Source of the DNA: Arthrobacter mobilis
Lineage (GTDB): Bacteria > Actinomycetota > Actinomycetes > Actinomycetales > Micrococcaceae
Assembly (NCBI RefSeq): GCF_012395835.1
Contig: NZ_JAAZSQ010000005.1
Coordinates: 51,609-115,608 of the forward strand
Length of the DNA: 64,000 nucleotides
Reading direction: 5' to 3'
The position numbers and the translations under genes were made by a program. Each line of letters starts with the position of its first letter. Positions within the stretch are counted from its first letter, which is position 1. Under the pieces are notes generated by a model. That model made no database searches. It saw only the letters and a list, made by a program, of their open reading frames with translations, and was not told where the DNA came from. This document shows, piece by piece, positions 1 to 8,567 of this stretch.

Positions 1-1
1 G

Positions 2-1417
2 AAGGCTGCGGCGGAAGCCGAGCGCCGCCGCCGGGAAGCCGAAGCCAAGGCCCGGGCCGAAGCGGAGAAGAAGGCGCGGGAGGAGGCCGAGCGCAGGCGG
101 AAGGAAGAGCAAAAGAAGAAGGAGGAGGCCAAAAAGAAGGACGACGGCGCCGTCGTGCCGCCGGTGACCGATGGCGGCGGCAGCTCCGGGGCCGGGGACA
201 CCGGCACGGAGACGGCCACCCCCACGGAGACGGCTACCCCCACGGAGCCGGCCACCGAGTCCGGCACCGGCACGGCACCGGCCACCGAGCCCGGGGACGA
301 CGGCGGGGACGGGGAGCTCCGGCACCGGTTCGACAGCCAGGTGGACTTCAGCTCGGACCAGCTGGACCTGGAATTTCCGGAGACCGAATTCCTGCAGCCG
401 GCCAGCACCTCCGTGAAGCTGAAGGTTTTCGGCCGGGACCTGCGCTTCGACGACCGCGCCGAGCACGAGATGTGGTCCTTTGAAACCGAGAACGGCGAAC
501 GCAGCTTCCCCGGCCCGCTGATCCGGGCCAGGGAAGGGCAAATCCTCCACGCCACGGTCAACCCGAGCATGGGCCCGCACACCGTGCACTGGCACGGACT
601 GGAACCGGACCCGCGCAACGACGGGGTGGGGCACACCTCCTTCGAGATCGGCGGCACCTACACCTACCAGTGGAAGCCGGAACAGGGCGAGCCCGGGGAC
701 GCCAACTGCGGCACCGCCGGCACCTACTTCTACCACTGCCACGTCAACACCACCTTGCATGCCCAGATGGGCATGTTCGGGCCGCTCATTATCGACCCGG
801 TGGCGCACCCGGACTATCCGGTCAGCCCCGGGGCGCGGCGGGCCTTCGTGGACGGACCCGAGTACGACATCGACACCGAGGCGATCCTGATCCCGTACTC
901 GCTGGACCCGCGGTGGCACGAGCTGGGCCATGCCGCCGGACTGTCGGGGGAGGACGTGGGGCTGAACCGCTTCCAGCCGAAGCACTTCTACCTGCTCGGC
1001 GGCGAACTGGCCCGCCGGCCCACCGGCAGGGAACGGGTGTGGGGCCTGTCCGCGCTGCGCGCCAACGTCGAGGGCAACGGGCGCAAACCCACGCTGCTGC
1101 GGGTGCTCAACGCGAACTACCTGCCCAACCTGATCCGGATCACCGACGAGTCCGGCGCCCCGGCCCGGATCGCCGAGGTGATCTCCCACGACGGCAGGGC
1201 CTACCGGGACACCTCGGTCCCCGGTACGCCGGCCCGGCCGATCGCCGAAGCGGGCGCGCCGCTGATGACCAGCACGCTGGCCTTCGGGGCGGCGGAGCGC
1301 TACGACCTGCTGCTGCGTCCGCCGGCACCGGGCCGGTACCGGTTGGAGGTGTCGTGGAAGGACTGGATCACCGGCCGGGTGGTGGGCCGGCGGACGGTGA
1401 CGATCACCGCCTCGTGA
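2..1417 (+). CDS. Multicopper oxidase, 5'-truncated by the window edge
   Basis: The reading frame is open from base 2, so the start lies upstream. The visible N-terminal part is a Lys/Glu/Arg/Ala-rich, probably helical stretch (about bases 2-145), then a Thr/Glu/Pro repeat linker (about 200-300), then cupredoxin-type sequence. Copper-ligand motifs are HWHG at 586-597 and the HCH...H...M cluster from about 736 (HCHVNTTLHAQMGM), followed by the GPLIID strand. The family oxidises phenolic or metal substrates, usually at or outside the membrane. The long charged and TP-rich leader suggests a surface-tethered enzyme; any signal peptide is outside the window. Substrate cannot be assigned. Confidence 0.85.
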   Translation, partial: KAAAEAERRRREAEAKARAEAEKKAREEAERRRKEEQKKKEEAKKKDDGAVVPPVTDGGGSSGAGDTGTETATPTETATPTEPATESGTGTAPATEPGDDGGDGELRHRFDSQVDFSSDQLDLEFPETEFLQPASTSVKLKVFGRDLRFDDRAEHEMWSFETENGERSFPGPLIRAREGQILHATVNPSMGPHTVHWHGLEPDPRNDGVGHTSFEIGGTYTYQWKPEQGEPGDANCGTAGTYFYHCHVNTTLHAQMGMFGPLIIDPVAHPDYPVSPGARRAFVDGPEYDIDTEAILIPYSLDPRWHELGHAAGLSGEDVGLNRFQPKHFYLLGGELARRPTGRERVWGLSALRANVEGNGRKPTLLRVLNANYLPNLIRITDESGAPARIAEVISHDGRAYRDTSVPGTPARPIAEAGAPLMTSTLAFGAAERYDLLLRPPAPGRYRLEVSWKDWITGRVVGRRTVTITAS

Positions 1418-1513
1418 GTGTGTGCAGTACGGGGCGTAACCTTTTGGCCACGACCCGCGCTGCGGCCCGGACATATTGTTCTTTTCGGTATCCGGGGAAT
1501 CTAGGCTTGATGA

Positions 1514-1813
1514 GTGATCTTCAAAGCTGTAGGCGATTCCCGACCGTACCCCGAGCATGGCTACCTGACGCCCCGGGACTGGGCGGCAGTGCCGCCGCGC
1601 CAGGTGCGGCTGGACGAACTGATCACTACCAAGAGCACCCTGGACCTGGGTGCCCTGCTGGCCGAGGACTCCACCTTCTTCGGCGACCTGTTCCCGCACG
1701 TGGTGCAGTGGCGCGGCCAGCTCTACCTGGAGGACGGACTGCACCGGGCAGTGCGCACCGCACTGCATCAACGGGCCTTGATGCATGCGAGGGTGTTGGT
1801 GCTCGATGACTGA
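1514..1813 (+). CDS. Small conserved actinobacterial protein upstream of LytR_C gene
   Basis: A GTG-started 99-residue protein beginning MIFKAVGDSRPYP. The text PRQVRLDELITTKSTLDL is typical of a short protein that, from memory, sits next to LytR C-terminal domain genes in Arthrobacter and is often auto-labelled as a VapB-like antitoxin. I see no toxin partner, so that label is doubtful. Its last 8 bases overlap the start of the next gene, so the two are probably cotranslated and may act together at the cell envelope. Function unknown. Confidence 0.7.
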   Translation: MIFKAVGDSRPYPEHGYLTPRDWAAVPPRQVRLDELITTKSTLDLGALLAEDSTFFGDLFPHVVQWRGQLYLEDGLHRAVRTALHQRALMHARVLVLDD

Positions 1814-2543
1814 CCAGGACACCGGCCCGCGGGACGCCAGGCGGGACCCGGAGCTCGAGCCGGAACCGGGTCCGGACGAGGAGCCCGAGGAACCTGACGA
1901 CGAGTACCACCTGCAGGGCCACAAGATCATGACCGAGGAGGACCTGGACGAGGTCTTCGCGGACGAGGACGACGTCGAGGTGAAGAAGTACCGGCGCTGG
2001 CGGCACGTCCTGCACGGCGCCGTCCTGGTGCTCCTGCTGGCCGGGCTGGTCGGCGCCGTCGTGGCGGCCCTGGCGGTCATGCGCGGGGAGCTGCAGATTC
2101 CCGGCTGGGGACCGCGCACCCAGGAACCGATCACCTGCCCGTCGGCCACCTATAAGTACCCGGCCAACGATTCCTTCACGCTGAACGTCTACAACAGCAC
2201 CAACGAAGGCGGGCTGGCACGCCAGGCGGCCAGGGAACTGGCCGAGCGCGGATACCAGATCGGGGAAGTGGCGTCCAAGGACCTGAACTACTACGGGCTG
2301 AGCGCCGTCGTGATGTCCGGCCCGAAGGGCGAGGCGAACGCGATGAACCTGCAGCGGAATATTGCCGGCACGGAATATGTGGCCGACGACCGGCAGGACG
2401 AGAGCGTGGACGTGATCCTCGGCTCCCGGTATGAGGGCCTGGTGCCGGCCAATAAGGTGAACAAGGAGCCGGGCACGCTCAGCTGCCCGCGGCTGGAGTC
2501 TCCGGACCCGGGCCGGCCGGTCACCCCGGACGCGGCGAAGTAG
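1806..2543 (+). CDS. Membrane-anchored LytR C-terminal domain protein
   Basis: About 245 residues from ATG 1806; an alternative upstream start at 1785 lies inside the previous gene. The N-terminal third is acidic (runs of Glu, Asp, Pro), followed by a basic KKYRRWRH patch and one membrane segment (VLHGAVLVLLLAGLVGAVVAALAVM). The exported C-terminal part (FTLNVYNSTNEGGLARQAA, later DVILGSRYEGL) matches the LytR_C fold found at the end of LytR-CpsA-Psr proteins or alone. In actinobacteria such stand-alone proteins affect envelope integrity. Expected topology is N-in, C-out. Confidence 0.82.
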   Translation: MTDQDTGPRDARRDPELEPEPGPDEEPEEPDDEYHLQGHKIMTEEDLDEVFADEDDVEVKKYRRWRHVLHGAVLVLLLAGLVGAVVAALAVMRGELQIPGWGPRTQEPITCPSATYKYPANDSFTLNVYNSTNEGGLARQAARELAERGYQIGEVASKDLNYYGLSAVVMSGPKGEANAMNLQRNIAGTEYVADDRQDESVDVILGSRYEGLVPANKVNKEPGTLSCPRLESPDPGRPVTPDAAK

Positions 2544-2570
2544 GCGGTCCGGCCGCGCCTTTCCGTGTCC

Positions 2571-3278
2571 CTAGTCGCAGCCCTCGGGGCCGCAGGCCGG
2601 GCCGTCGGCGGAACCGGCCGGGCCGGCGAGCACGGTCAGCGGGCTGCGTTCGGCCCACGCCTGCTTGAGTGCCTGGCTGAAGACCTCGGCCGGCTGGGCT
2701 CCGGAGATGCCGTACTTGCGGTCCAGCACGAAGAACGGCACGCCGGTGATGCCGAGCGCGCGGGCCTCGGCAATGTCGGCGCGGACCTCCTCGGCGAACC
2801 GGTTGCCCTCCAGCGCGTCGCGGACCTCGCGCTCGTCCAGGCCGAGGGCGGCGCCGGTGCACACCAGGTACTCGATGTCGCCGATGTCCTCACCCTTTTC
2901 GAAGTGCCCGGAGAGCAGGGCCTCCTTGGCCTCGGCGCCCAAGCCGTGCTCCTTGGCCAGGTGGAGGAAACGGTGGGCGGTGAAGCTGTTGGCCACCACG
3001 ATCTTGTCAAAGTCGAACGCCAGGCCCTCGCCGGCGGCCTGGGCCTTGACGTGCTCGAACATCTGCCGCACCTGGGGCTCGGGCATGCCCTTCATCTGGC
3101 TCAGGTACTGGGTCTCGGTGCCGTCGAAGTGCGCCGGCAGGGTGGGGTCCAGCTGGTAGCTGCGCCAGTGGACCTCGACGCCGTCCTTGTGCTCGAAGTC
3201 CGCCAGCGCGGCTTCGAACCGGCGCTTGCCAATAAAGCACCACGGGCACGCGACATCGGACCAGATTTCAACCTTCAT
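2571..3278 (-). CDS. FrnE-like DsbA family oxidoreductase
   Basis: A thioredoxin-fold protein of 235 residues. The start is placed at ATG 3278 (MKVEIWSDVACPWC) because the family begins exactly here; the upstream in-frame ATG adds nine unlikely residues. The redox motif CPWC is near residue 12, and the cis-proline loop ITGVPFFV is present late in the protein. No signal peptide is visible, so it is cytoplasmic like other FrnE/2-hydroxychromene isomerase-type proteins. It ends 27 bases from the end of the converging LytR_C gene. The C-terminal ACGPEGC tail adds two further cysteines. Exact substrate unknown. Confidence 0.88.
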   Translation of the reverse strand: MKVEIWSDVACPWCFIGKRRFEAALADFEHKDGVEVHWRSYQLDPTLPAHFDGTETQYLSQMKGMPEPQVRQMFEHVKAQAAGEGLAFDFDKIVVANSFTAHRFLHLAKEHGLGAEAKEALLSGHFEKGEDIGDIEYLVCTGAALGLDEREVRDALEGNRFAEEVRADIAEARALGITGVPFFVLDRKYGISGAQPAEVFSQALKQAWAERSPLTVLAGPAGSADGPACGPEGCD

Positions 3279-3360
3279 GTCCGGGACAACATGGTGACGC
3301 GTCATCCTATTCCCGTCCCGGTCTTCCCCGCCCCACTCCGATTTTCACTCCGGTTTTCCC

Positions 3361-3412
3361 CCGAATTGGGAATCTGCTCCCGTTCCAGACATGGAGCAGA
3401 TTCCCATTTCGG
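3361..3412. repeat. Palindromic repeat, copy 1 (probable terminator)
   Basis: Two 20-base arms (3361-3380 and 3393-3412) are reverse complements with one mismatch around a 12-base loop. The core GGGAATCTGCTCC closely matches the core of the 56-bp palindrome at 15004-15059. It lies just downstream of the minus-strand MFS gene ending at 3462, so it can serve as that gene's terminator. The resemblance between the two sites suggests a dispersed REP-like family. Confidence 0.7.
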
Positions 3413-3461
3413 AGGAAATGGGGGAAGGGGGAAGGGGAATCGGGGGATTGGGACCAGGGGA

Positions 3462-4667
3462 TCACGCGGCGGTGCGGGGGCCGCGGCGCTTGCGGCCGTG
3501 GACGAACCAGTACAGCACGGCGGCACCAAGCATGACGGCGCAGACCGCCAGGTACATTCCCTCATAGTTCACCGCCGGGATGAGCATGCCCAGGAACACC
3601 GGCCCCAGCCCGGTGCCGGCGTCGAGCATCAGGTAGAAGGTCGACGTCGCCGTGCCCACCCGCAGCTCCGGCGACTCGCTCACCGCGATCGCCTGGATGC
3701 AGGGCATCAGCGCGCCGAAGCCGAGGCCGCTGAGCACCGCCGCCCCGGCCAGGGTCCAGCCCGACGGCCCCGCGGCCAGCAGGGCCAGGCCCCCGGCGAA
3801 CGCGAGGATGGTCGGATACATGACCAGGTTGTCCCCGCGGCGGTCCTGGATCCGCCCCATGAAGAGGCGGGAGACCAGGACGGTGCCTGCGTAGATCAGG
3901 AAGAAGGTGGCCGCCGCCGACGGCACGCCGCGGGCCTGGGTGTAGGAGGTCAGGAAGGCCAGGACGGTCGAGTAGGCCGCCCCGGCCAGGAAGATCACCG
4001 TGGAGACCGGCAGGGCCTTCGGCTCGACCAGGGCGGCCAGCCGGGCCAGGCGTGCCGGCCGGGCGCCGTGGGCCGGGGCGCGGTGCGGCTCGGGCAGGTT
4101 CAGGGCGAAGGCGACGGCGAAGGCCGCCAGCGAGCAGGCGGCGCAGAACCAGAAGATGCCCGCGTAGCCGCCGCTGCCGGCCAGGATCACCGCCAGCAGC
4201 GGCCCGACGGCGGTGGAGAGGGTGTTGGAGAGGCCGAAGTAGCCGGTTCCCTCGCTGCGCCGGCCCGGCGGGATCAGGGTCTGGACCGAAGCGGCGAGCG
4301 CGGTGTGGCCGGCGCCGAAGGCCACCCCGTGCAGCACGCGCAGGGTGACCAGCAGGACCAGTGAGTCCGCGGCAAAGTAGAGCAGGATGGCGGCCACGGA
4401 GGCCAGCAGGCTGGCCAGGAGCAGCCGGCGGCGGCCGACGACGTCGAACAGGCGCCCGGCGAAGAGCCGGGCGGCGACGGCGCCGATGACGAAGCCGCTG
4501 GCGGCCAGGCCGGCGGCGCTGTCCGAGGCCCGGAAGCGGTCCACGGCGTAGAGCGCCATGGAGGTCATGAGCAAAAAGAAGACCATCGAGATGAACAGGC
4601 TGGTGGCAAGGGCGAGGATGAAGTCCCTGGTCCAGAGTTTCCTGGACTGTTTGCCGCTGCCGTCCAT
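3462..4667 (-). CDS. MFS transporter, 12 membrane segments
   Basis: A 401-residue major facilitator protein. It has alternating hydrophobic helices throughout, a loop 2-3 signature FAGRLFDVVGRRRLLL near residue 68, a second half-repeat MGRIQDRRGDN, and a basic C-terminus GRKRRGPRTAA. Length and pattern suit a drug/metabolite exporter or small-solute importer. The neighbours (Hsp20 upstream with its own terminator, DsbA downstream) give no substrate clue. Confidence 0.85.
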   Translation of the reverse strand: MDGSGKQSRKLWTRDFILALATSLFISMVFFLLMTSMALYAVDRFRASDSAAGLAASGFVIGAVAARLFAGRLFDVVGRRRLLLASLLASVAAILLYFAADSLVLLVTLRVLHGVAFGAGHTALAASVQTLIPPGRRSEGTGYFGLSNTLSTAVGPLLAVILAGSGGYAGIFWFCAACSLAAFAVAFALNLPEPHRAPAHGARPARLARLAALVEPKALPVSTVIFLAGAAYSTVLAFLTSYTQARGVPSAAATFFLIYAGTVLVSRLFMGRIQDRRGDNLVMYPTILAFAGGLALLAAGPSGWTLAGAAVLSGLGFGALMPCIQAIAVSESPELRVGTATSTFYLMLDAGTGLGPVFLGMLIPAVNYEGMYLAVCAVMLGAAVLYWFVHGRKRRGPRTAA

Positions 4668-4770
4668 CCACTATTCCTCTCGCCGCCGGCAGAGCATGCC
4701 TCCGGCCGGTACGTCCCATTATTGCCCTCGGGCACGGGCGTTCCGGCCGCTGCCTGCCGTGGTGGTGCAT

Positions 4771-4815
4771 ACAGAAGAGAGGGAGCCGTGCGCCGCACGG
4801 CTCCCTCTCTTCTGT
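4771..4815 (-). terminator. Strong hairpin terminator after hsp20
   Basis: Perfect 22-base arms (4771-4792 and 4794-4815) around a single central base. It follows the Hsp20 stop codon on the minus strand by 32 bases and precedes the MFS gene, so it separates the two transcription units. Confidence 0.85.
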
Positions 4816-4847
4816 GCCCGGCCTCTGCTGCGCCCGGCCGGACAGAT

Positions 4848-5294
4848 TTAGGATTCGACCTTCTTCTGTTCGGCCTTTCCTTCGACGGCATCCCGGTGCC
4901 CGGCCATCACTTCGATCTTGCGCGGCTTGGCCGCTTCCTTGATCGGGATGGTCATGCTGAGCACGCCGTTCTCGTAGTGGGCGTGAATGTTGTCCACGTC
5001 GATGTCCTGGCCCATCGTGATCTGGCGAAGGAAGGTACCGCCGGTGCGCTCGCGCAGCAGCCACTTGGTGCCTTCGCCCTCCTTCATCGTCCGCTGGGCG
5101 CGGATGCTGAGCATCTGGCCGTCGACGTCCACGTCGACCGAGCCCGGATCAATGCCCGGCAGGTCGGCGTTCAGGATGTAGTGGTCGCCTTCGCGGTACA
5201 CATCCATCGGCATCATCCGCGGTCCCTGCCGCTCGCCGAACAGGGCCTGGGAGAAACGCTCCAGTTCCTGGAACGGATCGAACCTGGCCACCAT
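4848..5294 (-). CDS. hsp20: Hsp20/alpha-crystallin small heat-shock protein
   Basis: About 148 residues starting MVARFDPFQELERF. The start at 5294 is preceded by AAAGGAG at good spacing; the longer in-frame version would run across the HAIR-like operator, so it is rejected. The central alpha-crystallin domain contains MDVYREGDHYILNADLPG and the C-terminal strand GVLSMTIPI. A basic, lysine-rich tail follows (KPRKIEVM). The family forms oligomers that hold unfolding proteins in the cytoplasm during heat stress. The operator candidate upstream suggests HspR repression. Confidence 0.93.
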   Translation of the reverse strand: MVARFDPFQELERFSQALFGERQGPRMMPMDVYREGDHYILNADLPGIDPGSVDVDVDGQMLSIRAQRTMKEGEGTKWLLRERTGGTFLRQITMGQDIDVDNIHAHYENGVLSMTIPIKEAAKPRKIEVMAGHRDAVEGKAEQKKVES

Positions 5295-5339
5295 TGTTGT
5301 TGACTCCTTTCCGCTGTTGTTCTCTTGAGGTGTTGCCAA

Positions 5340-5362
5340 AGTTGAGCGCACTTCACTCAACT
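5340..5362 (-). promoter_or_regulatory. HAIR-like operator (HspR) upstream of hsp20
   Basis: Read on the minus strand the site is AGTTGAG, nine bases, CTCAACT. This fits the known HspR consensus CTTGAGT-N7-ACTCAAG at all but three positions (outermost C/G pair, and one inner A replaced by G). It lies 46 bases upstream of the hsp20 start, where a repressor site should be. HspR itself is not in the window. Confidence 0.65.
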
Positions 5363-5379
5363 ATTGATATGTTAGCTCG

Positions 5380-5391
5380 CTCACATTCGGA
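5380..5391 (+). promoter_or_regulatory. CTCACATTCGGA motif upstream of pucR-type gene
   Basis: The 12-base sequence CTCACATTCGGA occurs here, 25 bases before the PucR-type regulator start, and again at 7000-7011 before the GlcD-like oxidase. Identity of 12 bases in two neighbouring promoter regions suggests a binding site for the PucR-type protein, with autoregulation here. Confidence 0.45.
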
Positions 5392-5415
5392 GGGGAAGGG
5401 GGTAATTGGCCAATA

Positions 5416-6969
5416 ATGGATCCCGTGCAATTAGGAGAGCTGCTGGCGGCCCTGGGGGACTCCGTGCTGACCGGCGTGGTGCACCCTCGCGGGGTGGACG
5501 TGGAAGTCTTCCGGGTCGTGGTGCCGGAGGCGGGGCCGGACGTCGGGCCTGGGGACGTCGTCGTCCTGCCGCCCAGCCTGCACGGCGGTTCCGAAACCCC
5601 AAGCCAGGTCCAATGGATCCGGACGGCCGCAGACCGCGGCGCGGCCGCCGTCGCGGTCAAACTCCGGGAGGCGGCCGACGCCGGGGAACTGGTCCGTGCC
5701 GGGGAGGCAACGGGCGTGGCGGTCCTGGAAATCAACCCGGGCGTGGCCTGGCACCGGGCCCTGGCGCAGATGTCCGCGGTGCTGGAATCCTTCGGGCCAG
5801 CGGACGCCGAATCCGGGGACGAATTCCTCCGGGACCTCTTCACCCTGGCCGATGCGACCTCGATGGCCTTGGGCGGGGCAGTGGCGATCATGAACGCCTA
5901 CAGCCAGATCCTCGCCTATTCCTCGCAGCCCGGACAGCCCATCGACAAGGTCCGGATGGACGGCATCCTGGGCCGCCGGGTACCGGCCGGGTTCGTCAGG
6001 TCCCACGGGGAGGTCCGCACCTGGAAGGCCGGCGAAGTCCGGCGGATGGACTCCCCGGGAACGCTGCCCCGCCTGGTTGCGCCGGTCCGGGCGGGGGACA
6101 CCTTCCTCGGGTCAGTGTGGGTCATCCTCCCGTCCGAGGAAATCACGCCGAGCATGGAAGCTGTCCTGGCTGCCGCGGCGAAGACGGCGGCGGTGCACCT
6201 GCTCCGCTACGCCTCCACGACCTCGTCCTCGGCCTGGCGGGTGAACCAGGCGCAGGTGCGGGCCCGGCTGCTGGGCCACGCCGCGGCGGCGCAGGAGCGG
6301 TGCGTGGTGCTGGCCGTCGTCCCGTGCGGGGCGGACCGGGAGGAAGACGCCGTGCTCCGCGAGCAGCTGGCCTCCCTGGCGGGCCTGGTGGTCTCGGGGT
6401 GGGCCAAGGGCGGCTGCACGGTCCTGGACGGCGTCGTGTACGCGCTGCTTCCGCTGGGCAGCCGGCGAAGCGAGGACGCGCGGGCAATCGCGGAGACCAT
6501 CGTCCGGCAAAGCGCTGAAAGCCTGCACCAGGCCGTGGCCGTGGGGCTCAGTTCCGCCACCGACAGTCCGCCGGCCGGCAGGCTGGAGAGCCTGGAGGCG
6601 GTGCGCTGGATCGCCGCCAACGGCGGGGGCAGCGGCTGGTTCGAGGAGATCAGGATCCAGGCCACGCTGAAGCGGGCCTCGGACGCACTCGCTGCCGGCG
6701 GCATTTCCCTGCCTGCCGTCGACGCGGTCGCGGCCTACGACAGCAGCCACGGCACGGATTACGCCGCCACCCTGCTGGCCTACCTCGAAAGCGGCCAGAA
6801 CGTCGCCGCCGCCGCAGCCGCGCTCCTGCTGCATCCCAATACGCTGCGCTACCGGCTGCGGCGCATCGCCGAACTGTTCGACCTGTCCCTGGACGAGCCG
6901 GACGCGCGCCTGGCGGCGTGGATGTTCCTCCGGCTCGGCCGGGGGACCGGTGCGCCGCCGAACCCTTAG
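5416..6969 (+). CDS. PucR/CdaR-family transcriptional regulator
   Basis: A 517-residue regulator. The first roughly 120 residues resemble the PucR N-terminal sensory domain, the middle is GGDEF-like/linker sequence, and the C-terminus is the diagnostic PucR helix-turn-helix (LAYLESGQNVAAAAAALLLHP, then NTLRYRLRRI). Members control purine, glycolate or sugar-diacid use. The next gene is a GlcD-type oxidase and both promoters share a 12-base motif, so the natural target is that gene. Confidence 0.88.
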   Translation: MDPVQLGELLAALGDSVLTGVVHPRGVDVEVFRVVVPEAGPDVGPGDVVVLPPSLHGGSETPSQVQWIRTAADRGAAAVAVKLREAADAGELVRAGEATGVAVLEINPGVAWHRALAQMSAVLESFGPADAESGDEFLRDLFTLADATSMALGGAVAIMNAYSQILAYSSQPGQPIDKVRMDGILGRRVPAGFVRSHGEVRTWKAGEVRRMDSPGTLPRLVAPVRAGDTFLGSVWVILPSEEITPSMEAVLAAAAKTAAVHLLRYASTTSSSAWRVNQAQVRARLLGHAAAAQERCVVLAVVPCGADREEDAVLREQLASLAGLVVSGWAKGGCTVLDGVVYALLPLGSRRSEDARAIAETIVRQSAESLHQAVAVGLSSATDSPPAGRLESLEAVRWIAANGGGSGWFEEIRIQATLKRASDALAAGGISLPAVDAVAAYDSSHGTDYAATLLAYLESGQNVAAAAAALLLHPNTLRYRLRRIAELFDLSLDEPDARLAAWMFLRLGRGTGAPPNP

Positions 6970-6999
6970 TCCAAATCGGATAAATGGTGGCAGCTTTTT

Positions 7000-7011
7000 C
7001 TCACATTCGGA
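7000..7011 (+). promoter_or_regulatory. CTCACATTCGGA motif upstream of glcD-like gene
   Basis: Second exact copy of the 12-base motif found at 5380-5391. It lies 72 bases before the oxidase start codon, a plausible position for activation by the upstream PucR-type regulator. Confidence 0.45.
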
Positions 7012-7083
7012 CATAGCCCGCGCGCTGTGATGCCGGACATACTGGCACAGGATTTCACCTGAACGCCGAGCCGGAGGAACAGC

Positions 7084-8475
7084 ATGACCATCCAGACCGC
7101 CGCCCCCACCGCGGACGCGGTGCGTGCGGCACTGCAGGAAGCCCTCCGGCCGGAGTCCGTCACCTGGGACCCGGCCATACTCCAGGCGTACAGCCGCGAC
7201 TACGGGCCGGTCGACGAGCCGCACACGCCGCTGGCGGTGGTCTTCGCCGGGAGCGCCGCCGACGTGCAGGCCACGCTCCGCCTGGCGAACACCCTGGGGT
7301 TCTCCGTGGTGGCCCGCGGCGCCGGCACGGGCGTTTCCGGCGGGGCGCACGCCACCGAAAACACCGTCGTGCTCAGCCTCGAACGGATGAACCGCATCCT
7401 GGAGCTGCGGCCCGAGGACGAGGTCGCCGTCGTCGAGCCAGGCGTGGTCAACGGGGACCTGAACGCCGCGGCTGCCGGCCACGGGCTGATGTACGCCCCG
7501 GACCCGGCGAGCTTCCGGCAGGCCACCATCGGGGGCAATATCGCCACCAATGCCGGCGGGCTGCGCTGTGCCAAGTACGGGGTTACCCGGGACTCGGTGC
7601 TGGGCCTGGACGTGGTGCTGGCCGACGGCACCCTCATCCACGTCGGACGCAACACCTTCAAGGGCGTGGCCGGCTACGACCTCACGAGTCTGTTCGTCGG
7701 CTCCGAAGGAACCCTGGGCATCGTCGTGGCCGCCACGGTCCGGCTGCGCTACCTCAGTGTCGTGCAAAAGTCCGTGGCCGCCCTGTTCCCGGACACCGCG
7801 CTCGCCGCCGCCGGGGTGCTGGCCATCGCCCGGGCCCGGGTCCAGCCGGCCATCCTCGAGCTGCTCGATGCCGGAACCCTGGAGGTCATCGACCAGGCGC
7901 ACGGCACCAACCTGGCCGCGCGGGGCGGCACGCTGCTGCTGGTCCGCACCGACGGACACGGGGCCGCCATCGAGGAAGCCCTCATCCGCGAGGCCCTGGG
8001 AGCCTTGGGCGCGGAAATCAGCGCACCCGGCGACCCGGTCGCCGATCAGCTGGTCGAACTGCGCCGCAGCAGCCGCGGCGACGGCCAGGACGACGAGTTC
8101 CGCGTGGGCGAGGACGTGGCCGTGCCCCGCTCCCGGCTGGTCGGCTACATCACCGAACTCGGCGCCATCGCCGCCCGGCATGACGTGAAGGTGCGCGTGG
8201 TGGCGCATGCCGGCGACGGCAACCTGCATCCGACCTTCTGGGTGGACCCGGCCGAAGGACCCTCCGGCATCGGGCGCCTCCAGGTTGCGCTGGACGAGTC
8301 GGTGCGCGCCGCCCTGGACATGGGCGGGACCATCACCGGCGAACACGGCGTCGGCCAGTTCAAGCGCCGCTGGCTCGGCTGGGAACAGCAGGCCGAGGTC
8401 CTCGAGCTGCAGCGCCGCCTCAAGGACGTTTTCGACCCCCGGGGCATCCTGAACCCCGGCAAGGCCATCCAGTAA
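7084..8475 (+). CDS. glcD: FAD-linked glycolate/2-hydroxyacid oxidase, GlcD type
   Basis: A 463-residue flavoprotein with the PCMH-type FAD domain (VVARGAGTGVSGGA near residue 80; TIGGNIATNAGG near residue 150; GSEGTLGIV) and the C-terminal cap ending in EHGVGQFKRRW and FDPRGILNPGK. It would oxidise glycolate or D-lactate-like hydroxyacids to keto acids. The FAD and Fe-S partners GlcE and GlcF are absent here, so it may act alone, as D-lactate dehydrogenase-like members do. It is preceded by GGAGG-type ribosome binding and by the shared regulatory motif. Confidence 0.85.
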   Translation: MTIQTAAPTADAVRAALQEALRPESVTWDPAILQAYSRDYGPVDEPHTPLAVVFAGSAADVQATLRLANTLGFSVVARGAGTGVSGGAHATENTVVLSLERMNRILELRPEDEVAVVEPGVVNGDLNAAAAGHGLMYAPDPASFRQATIGGNIATNAGGLRCAKYGVTRDSVLGLDVVLADGTLIHVGRNTFKGVAGYDLTSLFVGSEGTLGIVVAATVRLRYLSVVQKSVAALFPDTALAAAGVLAIARARVQPAILELLDAGTLEVIDQAHGTNLAARGGTLLLVRTDGHGAAIEEALIREALGALGAEISAPGDPVADQLVELRRSSRGDGQDDEFRVGEDVAVPRSRLVGYITELGAIAARHDVKVRVVAHAGDGNLHPTFWVDPAEGPSGIGRLQVALDESVRAALDMGGTITGEHGVGQFKRRWLGWEQQAEVLELQRRLKDVFDPRGILNPGKAIQ

Positions 8476-8567
8476 CGGACATTCACGACCACCGTCTCCG
8501 CGCCGCATGCCGCCGGGAGAGGGCGCTCGCGGAACGCGGGGTAGCGGACGCGGAGTTGTGCCGCCGA

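Noticed and set aside
1514-1813. Toxin-antitoxin antitoxin (VapB-like) label
   Set aside because: The downstream partner is an envelope LytR_C protein, not a PIN toxin, and no ribbon-helix-helix or AbrB motif is evident.
6112-8508. A 798-codon open frame on the minus strand
   Set aside because: Antisense shadow of the PucR-type and GlcD-like genes; composition biased and no conserved motif.
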